Below, piece by piece: positions 1-4,987 of a stretch of 6,156 nucleotides of DNA (within the stretch, counting starts at the first letter, position 1; every line of letters starts with the position of its first letter). Made by a program: the position numbers and the translations under genes. This DNA is from Chromatocurvus sp046260765. GTDB lineage: Bacteria > Pseudomonadota > Gammaproteobacteria > Pseudomonadales > Halieaceae. The stretch covers positions 1-6,156 of the forward strand of contig JBHEOO010000078.1 of the NCBI GenBank assembly GCA_046260765.1, given 5' to 3'. The notes under the pieces are model-generated. The model did not search any database and was not told the DNA's origin. It saw nothing but the letters and a program-made list of their open reading frames with translations.

Positions 1-399
1 CTCGAAGACTTCGCGCGCAAACATGCCAACGCCAAGGCCAAGCTCGTCGCCGCCGCACTCGATACGGCAAACAACGCCTTCCTGAGTAACGACAAATCAC
101 CCTCGCGCAAGACCGGCCAGCTGGATACCCGCGGCAGCCACTTCTACCTCGCGTTGTACTGGGCACAGGCGCTCGCCGAACAAAACGACGATGCGGGCCT
201 CAAGCGCCTGTTCGGCCCGGTCGCCAAGGCACTCGCCGACAACGAGACAAAGATCGTCGCCGAACTGAACGGCGCACAGGGGCAGGCGCCGGATCTGGGC
301 GGCTACTACCACCCCGACAAGACCAAGACCGCACAGATCATGCGCCCGAGCACGACGCTGAATGCCATCATTGACGCGCTGGCCGGCCGCCCCGGCTGA
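1..399 (+). CDS. icd: Monomeric NADP-dependent isocitrate dehydrogenase, C-terminal part (5' end outside window)
   Basis: The reading frame is open from base 1 and ends at TGA 397-399, giving 132 visible residues. The monomeric (about 740-residue) isocitrate dehydrogenases convert isocitrate to 2-oxoglutarate and CO2 with NADP+ in the cytoplasmic TCA cycle; this would be roughly the last sixth. Recognition rests on the family's C-terminal pattern: a K-S-P-S-R-K segment, then L-D-T-R-G-S-H-F-Y-L-A-L-Y-W-A-Q-A-L, then D-N-E-x-K-I-V-x-E-L, then G-G-Y-Y-H-P, then M-R-P-S-T-T-L-N-A-I-I close to the end. It is unrelated in sequence to the common dimeric Icd. The first ATG visible in frame (343) is far inside the protein and is not a start. 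No convincing terminator hairpin follows; the next 120 bases look plain before the first repeat tag at 520. The family call is firm; the gene upstream of base 1 cannot be judged. Confidence 0.93.
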   Translation, partial: LEDFARKHANAKAKLVAAALDTANNAFLSNDKSPSRKTGQLDTRGSHFYLALYWAQALAEQNDDAGLKRLFGPVAKALADNETKIVAELNGAQGQAPDLGGYYHPDKTKTAQIMRPSTTLNAIIDALAGRPG

Positions 400-519
400 A
401 GGGATCGGTGACAAAAAATATTTGGCGTCAGAGTAAAAACATTTGCTTGCCGTGTATTCAGGGTTCTTACTGACCCAGGCGCATTTGTTGATGTGTTCTC
501 GCGAGGCAGCTACGATTAA
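400..519. other. Plain intergenic stretch after icd
   Basis: This stretch is AT-richer than the flanking coding DNA. I see no ribosome binding site with an ORF, no strong hairpin and no T-tract terminator. A weak 4-bp stem (GGGT/ACCC around 461-476) is too short to call. It ends where the repeat tag begins at 520. Confidence 0.5.
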
Positions 520-556
520 GTCGAGTCTGACCCCATTTAGATGACCCCATTTAGAC
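520..556. repeat. GTCGAGTCTGACCC tag followed by a 14-bp tandem duplication
   Basis: Bases 520-533 read GTCGAGTCTGACCC. The exact reverse complement recurs at 3095-3108. Overlapping it is a two-unit tandem: GACCCCATTTAGAT at 529-542 and GACCCCATTTAGAC at 543-556, with 13 of 14 bases identical. From memory, tags of the form TAAATGGGGTCAGACTCGA are common in intergenic DNA of proteobacteria that carry IS200-like/REP-associated (Y1) transposases. That link is recollection, since no transposase lies in this window. The tag marks the point where the group II intron fragment to its right is cut off. Confidence 0.7.
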
Positions 557-712
557 ACGCTCGGCTCCAGGCTGGCCTGCCGGTGTCCCCTATCAACGCT
601 TCGCCACTCACCTCACGATGAGCCACGCATGACTCGGGGCCAAGACGGTTCGCTACTCCTTTCTTGTATTGGACTTTCACCAACTATCACTTGCCAGTTT
701 GTGCTGGCGCAC
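557..712 (-). mobile_element. Group II intron, truncated 5' end (start of domain I)
   Basis: Read on the minus strand from base 712, the sequence starts with GTGCGCC, the consensus 5' splice boundary of bacterial group II introns (GUGYG). It continues with typical domain I landmarks: a small hairpin (GCCAG/CTGGC, plus-strand 693-708), TGGTGAAAGTCC near 675, AAGGAGTAGCGAA near 655, and a long G/C-rich segment ending in CAGGCCAGCCTGGAGCCGA near 563-581. About 155 nt survive; full introns with ORF are usually 2-3 kb, so domains II-VI and the reverse transcriptase are missing. The boundary at 712/713 has independent support. Bases 713-730 match 1128-1145 exactly for 18 bases and the match stops precisely where GTGCGC starts, so the second site looks like the uninserted target. 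The inner end is not exact, because a tandem tag begins at 556. Splicing is impossible without the 3' half. Open frames on either strand here are accidental. Confidence 0.8.
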
Positions 713-730
713 TCCCCTTTTTACGCATAT
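713..730. repeat. Copy 1 of an 18-bp direct repeat, interrupted flank of the intron
   Basis: Bases 713-730 (TCCCCTTTTTACGCATAT) recur exactly at 1128-1145. Here the sequence is joined to the intron 5' end; in the other copy it continues as part of the longer tag TCCGTCCCCTTTTTACGC. The pair therefore marks occupied and empty versions of the same insertion site. Between this repeat and the MFS 3' fragment (731-803) lies a 73-base segment with no visible similarity to the corresponding 65 bases at 1146-1210. Confidence 0.8.
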
Positions 731-800
731 CGAGCCTACACGGTACTTTTGGAGGCAGCGGCACAACAGCGTCTACGACCGACCGAGAAGCTGCCGCGTA

Positions 801-868
801 TCAACTTTCGGGCTTAAGTGCCGACTCCTGCGGGTCCTCGACAGGCGCCGGATCGGCATTGTCTGGTT
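801..868 (-). pseudogene. Duplicate 3' end of the MFS transporter gene, cut by the scaffold gap
   Basis: Bases 804-868 match 1211-1275, the 3' end of the MFS gene at 1166-2518, at 63 of 65 positions. Read on the minus strand they encode the same residues E415 to S436 of that protein. Both differences (825 C versus 1232 T, and 861 G versus 1268 A) are synonymous. Here the codon after Ser436 is a TGA stop (801-803), whereas in the other copy the frame runs on for 14 more residues. This copy therefore probably shows the natural end of the protein (436 residues). It stops abruptly at the Ns, so it may be the tail of a complete gene on a separate contig or strain variant rather than a true remnant. 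Confidence 0.75.
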
Positions 869-878
869 NNNNNNNNNN
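869..878. other. Assembly gap (ten Ns)
   Basis: Exactly ten undetermined bases, typical of a fixed-size scaffold join of unknown true length. The left contig ends inside a duplicated MFS 3' end, so the order and distance of features on the two sides cannot be trusted. Confidence 0.97.
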
Positions 879-926
879 GTTTTACGCGGAGTGGCTATTA
901 AATTCCAGTAGCACGGAGGGGGTTAA

Positions 927-1028
927 ATGTTCTTTGACGTATTCAATCCACTCAAGAAGTGGAAAGGGGCGAAAGGTGGGCGAAAGGGGACGGAATATTT
1001 ATTGGAGACTGTAAATCAAATTGTGTAA
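927..1028 (+). CDS. Possible 33-residue ORF with a strong ribosome binding site
   Basis: ATG 927 is preceded by GGAGGGGG (915-922) with four bases between, a near-ideal Shine-Dalgarno. It opens a frame starting M-F-F-D-V-F-N-P-L-K-K-W-K-G and ending at TAA 1026-1028. The first 14 or so residues look like a real start and faintly recall small phage-type proteins beginning with an N-P-x-K-K-x-K-G stretch; this is an impression, not an assignment. After that the frame runs through an AAAGGGGACGGA tag (983-994) and into the left inverted repeat of the 95-bp element, so the original C-terminus has probably been replaced by repeat DNA. An open frame from the gap (VLRGVAIKFQ, stop TAG 909-911) ends just upstream and could be the tail of a preceding gene. 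I would treat this as a broken gene start at most. Confidence 0.3.
   Translation: MFFDVFNPLKKWKGAKGGRKGTEYLLETVNQIV
983..994 (+). repeat. AAAGGGGACGGA tag, left copy
   Basis: This 12-base tag is the exact inverted counterpart of 1124-1135 (TCCGTCCCCTTT). The two enclose the 95-bp inverted-repeat element. Similar cores (GCGAAGGGGAC and GCGAAGGGAAC) occur in the direct repeats at 3758-3799 and 5099-5140. I recall this tag type from intergenic repeats near REP-associated transposases; the link is not shown here. Confidence 0.6.
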
Positions 1029-1099
1029 CCGCTCATTATTCCCTACCTTAGAAAGAGGATAGTCATAATAAGCGGTTACACAATTTGATTTACAGTCTC
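1005..1099. mobile_element. 95-bp MITE-like element with perfect 29-bp inverted repeats (IS256-like ends)
   Basis: Bases 1005-1033 and 1071-1099 are exact reverse complements over 29 bases, starting GAGACTGTAAATC at the outer tips and continuing inward through ATTGTGTAA. After one mismatch a further 5 bp pair (1035-1039 with 1065-1069), leaving a 25-base centre. The layout, with a GA tip and an inner TTGTGTAA, resembles the terminal repeats of IS256-family elements as I remember them. The centre is far too short for a transposase, so this is either a miniature non-autonomous element or an IS with its body deleted. The eight bases on each side (997-1004 and 1100-1107) do not match, so no target duplication is visible. 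As RNA it would fold into a very stable hairpin. Confidence 0.75.
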
Positions 1100-1123
1100 A
1101 GGCTTGACGTTGAACACGGTTGC

Positions 1124-1145
1124 TCCGTCCCCTTTTTACGCATAT
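1124..1145 (-). repeat. AAAGGGGACGGA tag, right copy, with the uninterrupted 18-bp repeat
   Basis: Bases 1124-1135 are the inverted copy of the tag at 983-994, and 1128-1145 repeats 713-730 exactly. Together they show the intact sequence (minus strand) GCGTAAAAAGGGGACGGA. In the other copy this is split after AAAAAGGGGA by the group II intron. It lies just downstream of the MFS gene end. Confidence 0.7.
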
Positions 1146-1165
1146 ACGCAGGGAATGAGTGCAGA

Positions 1166-2518
1166 TCACGGTTCCGAGTACTCGTTCGAAAACAAATAGG
1201 GCCGCTTTTTACTTTCGGGCTTAAGTGCCGATTCCTGCGGGTCCTCGACAGGCGCCGGATCGGCATTATCTGGTTCAGAGCTGCTCGCATTGCTGCTGGG
1301 AATCCTCGGATCCATTTCCAGCGCCAGCGGCGAGGTCCGGGTGACGATGACGAAATCGCTCATGTTCGGTTCGGCGACCGCGGGGCGGATGCGGATGCGC
1401 CAGGCCACGTACAGGGCCAGCAGAACAAGCAGGCTTGCCAGCAGCAAGGGGAAGCTGCGAGTGCCTGCGTACTGCATCACCGCACCGGCCAGCAGCGGAC
1501 CCACGGTGGCGCCGATACCGTTGAGCAGCAGCAGACCCTGAGTGGCCTGCAGCACATCGCTGCGATCCAGACGGTCGTGGGTCTGTGCCACACACAGACC
1601 GTACAACGAGAAGGAAAAGCCACCATAAACCAGTGCCGAGGCGTACAGGGCCAGGCGCGAGAACTCCGCCAATGCGTACAGACCCAGTGCTGAGGCCGCG
1701 CCTAACAGCGCAACCACCATCACCACGATGCGGCGGTCGCGATGATCGCTGTAGCGGCCTATCGGCCATTGCAGCGCCGCGCCACCGACGATCACCAGCG
1801 AAACCAGTGTGGCCACCCCAGCCGCGTCCAGTCCGGCATCGCGGCCGTAGATTGCCGACAGACCCCAGAAGGCGCTGGTCACGGCACCGGACACCAGTGC
1901 CCCGACCACGCCCACAGGTGCGGCGTCATAGATCTTGCGTATCGGCAGGTGCGGCCTGTCGATCTGTTGCGGCTGCGAAGTGGGCGTCATCGCGATCGGA
2001 ATCAGACCCAGACAGAACAGAATCGCCACCAGCGCAAAGCTGCCCAAATCATCGGGTCCGTAGACCAGCAGCAAGTACTGGCCGCCGGCCAGTGCCAACA
2101 GGCTGATCATCATGTAAACCGCGAACACCTGCCCCCTGCCCTCGTCGACACGCTCGTTCAGCCAGCTCTCGATGACGATGTACAGACCCACCATGCAAAT
2201 GCCGTTGATCACCCGCAACGCCCACCAGACGATCGGATCAACAAGCATGCCGTAGAGCAGGGACACCACCGCCGACAACGCCGCCATCGCGGCAAAGGCG
2301 CGAATGTGGCCGACGGCGCGGATCAGCGGCGGACAGGTAAAGGCACCGACGATGTAACCGAGAAAGAATGCCGACATGACCACGCCCATGGTCATATCGG
2401 AGAAGCCTTCAATACCAGCACGCAGACCCAGCAGCGTGCCGATCAGGCCGGTGCCGGCGAGCAGAATGCCCATGCCGAGCAACAGTGTGGATATGGAGGA
2501 CAGGGTCCTGAATTGCAT
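1166..2518 (-). CDS. MFS transporter, YcaD/UMF2-like, with an altered C-terminal tail
   Basis: This is a 450-residue inner-membrane protein with about twelve hydrophobic segments, roughly from residue 8 to 373, and a long central loop near 178-197. Features include E-S-W-L-N-E at 117-122 after the fourth segment and a motif-A-like loop G-R-Y-S-D-H-R-D-R-R at 254-263. The overall look is that of the YcaD-like MFS group, whose substrates are mostly unknown. The cytoplasmic tail holds V-I-V-T-R-T-S-P-L-A-L-E-M-D-P-R (390-405), then an acidic stretch. ATG 2518 is preceded by AGGAG (2525-2529) with six bases between, which supports this start. The gene begins 24 bases after the yhdP remnant stop on the same strand, so the two may once have been cotranscribed. 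Residues 437-450 (K-K-R-P-Y-L-F onward) appear to be a read-through tail: the duplicate copy at 801-868 stops after Ser436. Sure of MFS, less sure of the subgroup. Confidence 0.9.
   Translation of the reverse strand: MQFRTLSSISTLLLGMGILLAGTGLIGTLLGLRAGIEGFSDMTMGVVMSAFFLGYIVGAFTCPPLIRAVGHIRAFAAMAALSAVVSLLYGMLVDPIVWWALRVINGICMVGLYIVIESWLNERVDEGRGQVFAVYMMISLLALAGGQYLLLVYGPDDLGSFALVAILFCLGLIPIAMTPTSQPQQIDRPHLPIRKIYDAAPVGVVGALVSGAVTSAFWGLSAIYGRDAGLDAAGVATLVSLVIVGGAALQWPIGRYSDHRDRRIVVMVVALLGAASALGLYALAEFSRLALYASALVYGGFSFSLYGLCVAQTHDRLDRSDVLQATQGLLLLNGIGATVGPLLAGAVMQYAGTRSFPLLLASLLVLLALYVAWRIRIRPAVAEPNMSDFVIVTRTSPLALEMDPRIPSSNASSSEPDNADPAPVEDPQESALKPESKKRPYLFSNEYSEP
1211..1275. repeat. 65-bp direct repeat, copy 2 (inside the MFS 3' end)
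   Basis: Matches 804-868 at 63 of 65 bases, with both differences synonymous in the MFS frame. The match ends at 1211, exactly the first base of the Ser436 codon complement, beyond which the two copies differ completely. It marks the limit of DNA shared by the two versions of the MFS 3' end. Confidence 0.85.
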
Positions 2519-2542
2519 GCCTTGCTCCTGGCCCTGAATACC

Positions 2543-3097
2543 TCAGCGCGTATCGCGGGGACGCTCGACCAGATCGACCTCGGGCGATTCCCAACTGCCA
2601 CGTATGCGGTAGCGGGTTGCGGCGGCGCGGCGCAAGGGGTCGTTGAACACGCCCTGCATCAACAATCCGGCCGCAGCTCCGGCCGGGCCTGCAGCCAGTG
2701 CACCGGCCAACGGCAGACTGCCGCCGACCGCTGGCAACACCCGCATTTCCTGATCGTAGTCGCGATCAACGAGGCCGGTACGACCGCTGATCTGAATTTC
2801 AGCGGCCGGGCTCAACACCAACAAACTGTCGGTAAAGGCCGCGCCACCTTCCAGATAGAAGCGAGCGCGGATCGAGTTGAAGACCAAACCCTGCTGGAAA
2901 AGATCGCCGAAGTCCAGGCTCAAACGGCGCGGAATCTCGGTCAGGCTGAACAAACCGAGGATGCGGCCGGCGCCGGGACGCACATCACGAATGTGGCCGT
3001 CACGTACGTTGAGGTCGAGATCGCCCGACAGCTGTTGCAAGCCAAACTCGCTGGGCGCATCGGGCCAGCCCACATCAAGCTGAAAGTGCCATTCGGG
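2543..3097 (-). pseudogene. yhdP: yhdP 3' remnant (AsmA-like envelope protein), truncated at a repeat tag
   Basis: The frame holds 184 codons from 3097 to the stop at 2543-2545. It contains the C-terminal hallmark of the YhdP family: P-G-A-G-R-I-L-G-L-F-S-L, then P-R-R-L-S-L-D-F-x-D-L-F, an F-N-S-I-R-A-R-F segment, I-S-G-R-T-G-L-V-x-R-D-Y-D-Q, and a small-residue-rich stretch. YhdP proteins are about 1,270 residues, sit in the inner membrane with a long periplasmic part, and take part in phospholipid transport to the outer membrane. Only the last seventh is left. Family-like sequence (W-H-F-Q-L-D-V-G-W-P-D-A-P) continues to 3094, where the tag at 3095-3108 begins; the tag itself supplies an in-frame TGA (3098-3100). 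A GTG at 3073 is the first possible start but has no clear ribosome binding site. I read this as a dead 3' end; a full yhdP may exist elsewhere. Confidence 0.85.
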
Positions 3098-3108
3098 TCA
3101 GACTCGAC
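3095..3108. repeat. GTCGAGTCTGACCC tag, inverted copy
   Basis: This is the exact reverse complement of 520-533. It sits at the break of the yhdP reading frame, so it either inserted there or served as the recombination point. With the copy at 520 it brackets 2.6 kb holding the intron fragment, gap, 95-bp element, MFS gene and yhdP remnant, although the gap makes this bracketing uncertain. Confidence 0.7.
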
Positions 3109-3234
3109 ATAGCTAACGCCCTTAAAGGACTTCCTCCATCCTGTCCGCGCCGGTATGTTCGGACGCTTGACCGACTACCCTGACCCAGCTATGCCGGCAA
3201 TGCCCGTGGCGACGTGCCCGGCCGGGCTCAAGAC

Positions 3235-3618
3235 TCAGATCATGCGGTCTTTAGCTTCAAAATATTTCCGTGCGTGAGCGACCACCTGTCCGTCGGAAGG
3301 ATGATCCACGGTTTCAACGCCCACGACCTTGGCGCCCATGGACGCATCATGCGACTGCATGTGCTTGAACAGGATGAGCTTGGCCTGGCCCGGGCCCACA
3401 ATCAGGATCTCGCTGGCGCCTTTCAGTGCTTCCACGATCGCGTGGTAATAGTGCTGGTCTTCCGTGCTGTGCCCGCTGCCCACGGCGCCGCCCTTGTGAT
3501 GCAGGTGCTGATGTGGTTTTGCAGGATGCACAACAGACTTCTCAACGTCGGTGGGGCTGATGTGCATGACATGGGCTTCGACGTGATCGACCCAGACGAC
3601 GGCATGATAATGCGACAT
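3235..3618 (-). CDS. Small eRF1-like protein of the 'translational machinery protein' type
   Basis: A 127-residue soluble protein beginning M-S-H-Y-H-A-V-V-W-V-D-H. It has a histidine-rich segment at 31-59 (H-P-A-K-P-H-Q-H-L-H-H, then G-S-G-H), E-I-L-I-V-G-P-G-Q-A-K-L at 70-81, and V-V-G-V-E-T-V-D-H-P-S-D-G-Q-V-V-A at 98-114 near the end. Proteins with this pattern are usually named 'translational machinery protein' in proteobacteria, and the I-V-G-P-x-x-x-K strand recalls the fold of release-factor eRF1 domains. No biochemical role is established to my knowledge; the histidines could bind metal. A longer frame reaches 3663, but ATG 3618 is preceded by AAGGAA (3624-3629) with five bases between, and the family starts with M-S-x-Y-H, so 3618 is chosen. 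It stands alone, and the hydrolase on its 5' side is divergent. Confidence 0.88.
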   Translation of the reverse strand: MSHYHAVVWVDHVEAHVMHISPTDVEKSVVHPAKPHQHLHHKGGAVGSGHSTEDQHYYHAIVEALKGASEILIVGPGQAKLILFKHMQSHDASMGAKVVGVETVDHPSDGQVVAHARKYFEAKDRMI

Positions 3619-3623
3619 GATGG

Positions 3624-3629
3624 TTCCTT
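3624..3629 (-). promoter_or_regulatory. Ribosome binding site that fixes the start at 3618
   Basis: AAGGAA on the minus strand, five bases before ATG 3618. It favours this start over the upstream in-frame ATG at 3663, which would add 15 residues not typical of the family. Confidence 0.65.
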
Positions 3630-3757
3630 GCCTGTGGTGGATTGAGATAAGCTGGCTCGGCAATGCCGTGGCGCAAGACTAATGCAGCCTCCGGCCATTT
3701 GTCCATGGCCTTGCGCTGAAAGATAAACGCGACGCCTCTGGCATAATGAGGGAAGAT

Positions 3758-3799
3758 GGCGCGAAGGGGACATTGATCACTCGTCCTCTACCTCGTTAA
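3758..3799. repeat. 42-bp direct repeat, left copy, bounding the hydrolase segment
   Basis: Matches 5099-5140 at 37 of 42 positions, in the same orientation. It opens with GGCGCGAAGGGGAC and closes with ACCTCGTTAA. The right-hand copy contains the stop codon of the second MFS gene and the similarity ends one base past it. Everything between the two copies (3800-5098) is of different character from the flanks, which suggests that the repeats bound an inserted block. Confidence 0.75.
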
Positions 3800-3816
3800 G
3801 GAACCACCTGATTAAT

Positions 3817-3903
3817 CGTCATTGCGGGGCGCGCAGCGACGAAGCAACCTCCAAGCCACTGATGCCTCAGTTGCGAGATTGCCTCCCTTCGCTCGCAATG
3901 ACG
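3817..3903. repeat. REP-like palindromic repeat (CGTCATTGCG type)
   Basis: The left arm 3817-3851 begins CGTCATTGCG and contains GCGACGAAGCAACCTC. The right arm 3875-3903 is its imperfect reverse complement, GAGATTGCC through GCTCGCAATGACG. Repeats with CGTCATTGCGAG arms are dispersed widely in unrelated bacteria, from memory. It lies about 85 bases upstream of the hydrolase start, so it could also end transcripts or stabilise mRNA ends; there is no T-tract, so I do not call it a terminator. Confidence 0.75.
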
Positions 3904-3986
3904 GCCTCAATGAATTGATCAGAGGCTCCTTATCGATAGCAGTCACGGGTAACAACAATCTCAATAATTCATAACAAGGGCGCATC

Positions 3987-4955
3987 ATGCACACAATCAA
4001 TCGTTCAGCAAAAATAGCCGCCGCATTCACCGCCATTACATGCTCAGCTTTTATGTTTAGCGCCACGGCAAATGCTCAAGTTCCCTGCGGCGCTTTTTCT
4101 TCTGGCAGGGGGCAGTGTATTAATGCCAACTTGACTGTAGGGTCCACTTCTTACAACGTTGATTGGTATCTACCCAACGCGCAGGCTTCCGCGTTAATGA
4201 TTTTGCAACACGGATTTTTTCGCGGCTGTGGCAATTTACGCAACACGAGCAAAGCGATCATGGAAAAAGACGTGATGGTGCTATGCTTGAACGCCGATAT
4301 GAGCGGCGGCAATTCCGACCTCGGTAATGAGCTGGGCGACCTGCTTACAAAGCGCAACATTACCCCGCCCGCCGGTAAGCTGTTACCCGTAAATTATATT
4401 GTCGGCGGCCATTCTGCTGGCGGGCATTTTGCCAGTGTGGTCGGCAAACGCCTGGTTGAGCGGGGTTATCCAAACCTTAAAGGTGCGATCTTGTTTGACC
4501 CGGTTGCTTCAGGCGGTTTTTCCGACAATTTGTACGCACTCTCGCAAGGTGGCAATGCAGAGGTGTTGGTCATTGCCGCACGACCCGCTTTAGCCAACTT
4601 GTCTAACAATGCCTTCGGGGCGCTGAAGTCACTTCCAAATCGGTACGTCGGTCTGCAGTTAGCTTGGTCACACTACATTTGGGGCATCTGGCCCACGGGC
4701 AAAAGCTGCCACACCGACGTTGAGGGCGAAAACGGTGACCTGATTGGCAACGTTGCCTCAGGCTGCTCACCGAACTCAACCCAGGTCTCACGCTTACGCG
4801 ATTTCAGCTCAAACTGGGCGAGTGATTTAGGAACAGGCAATCGTACCAGCGCCTACTACTGTGACAATTCATCAGGGCACGTGAACTGCGGCAGAAAAGT
4901 GACCGAGTTGGTGGGTGGCTCACTGCCAAAAGCAACACTGATTCCAACCCATTAA
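3987..4955 (+). CDS. Secreted alpha/beta hydrolase (esterase/lipase-like, chlorophyllase-like layout)
   Basis: A 322-residue protein. Residues 1-30 form a Sec signal peptide: basic start, a hydrophobic core around 9-27, and an A-N-A|Q cleavage site, so the mature protein is exported. The nucleophile elbow is G-G-H-S-A-G-G with Ser143. An H-G-F at 75-77 suits an oxyanion hole. Asp171 in I-L-F-D-P-V and His242 in C-H-T-D are the likely other triad members. The spacing Ser+28 Asp, +71 His is close to what I recall for chlorophyllases, but substrate cannot be inferred; lipase, esterase or polyesterase are all possible. The mature part has eight cysteines (34, 44, 81, 100, 241, 260, 292, 301), which suits disulfides outside the cytoplasm. 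ATG 3987 follows AAGGG (3976-3980) by six bases. GC is clearly lower than its neighbours: hand counts of two 60-base rows give 28 and 32 G+C, against 40 in each of two MFS rows. With the flanking repeats this suggests transfer. Confidence 0.87.
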   Translation: MHTINRSAKIAAAFTAITCSAFMFSATANAQVPCGAFSSGRGQCINANLTVGSTSYNVDWYLPNAQASALMILQHGFFRGCGNLRNTSKAIMEKDVMVLCLNADMSGGNSDLGNELGDLLTKRNITPPAGKLLPVNYIVGGHSAGGHFASVVGKRLVERGYPNLKGAILFDPVASGGFSDNLYALSQGGNAEVLVIAARPALANLSNNAFGALKSLPNRYVGLQLAWSHYIWGIWPTGKSCHTDVEGENGDLIGNVASGCSPNSTQVSRLRDFSSNWASDLGTGNRTSAYYCDNSSGHVNCGRKVTELVGGSLPKATLIPTH

Positions 4956-4987
4956 TCAGGCGGTAAGCCTTTGGACAAGGCGGTGTT

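Noticed and set aside
97..558. 153-residue minus-strand frame
   Set aside because: Antisense to icd, no recognisable motifs, and it begins inside the repeat tag.
948..962. CCACT/AGTGG hairpin as a terminator
   Set aside because: Only a 5-bp stem with no T-tract, and it lies inside the possible small ORF.
629..1014. Overlapping plus-strand frames across the gap
   Set aside because: They are antisense to the group II intron fragment or cross the ten Ns; proteins like these are common misannotations of intron 5' ends.
714..1275. Two similar blocks with variable middles as a diversity-generating system
   Set aside because: The variable parts are non-coding, wholly unrelated rather than point-varied, there is no reverse transcriptase, and a scaffold gap explains the duplication better.
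1742..3112. 456-residue open frame on the plus strand
   Set aside because: It is antisense to the MFS gene and the yhdP remnant, both of which have clear family signatures; its composition (Q, R, H, A-rich) is typical of a shadow frame in high-GC DNA.
3216..3227. GCCCGGCCGGGC palindrome downstream of the eRF1-like gene as a terminator
   Set aside because: No loop and no T-run; a 12-base GC palindrome is plausible by chance in this DNA.
3195..3673. CGGCAATGCC(C)GTGGCG repeated on both sides of the eRF1-like gene (3195-3211 and 3658-3673)
   Set aside because: Only 16-17 bases with a one-base gap and no other sign of mobility; too weak to call a cassette.
3905..3975. Promoter for the hydrolase (TTGATC at 3915 with TATCGA at 3931)
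   Set aside because: The spacing is only 10 bases and no better pair was found; a promoter is expected here but not identified.
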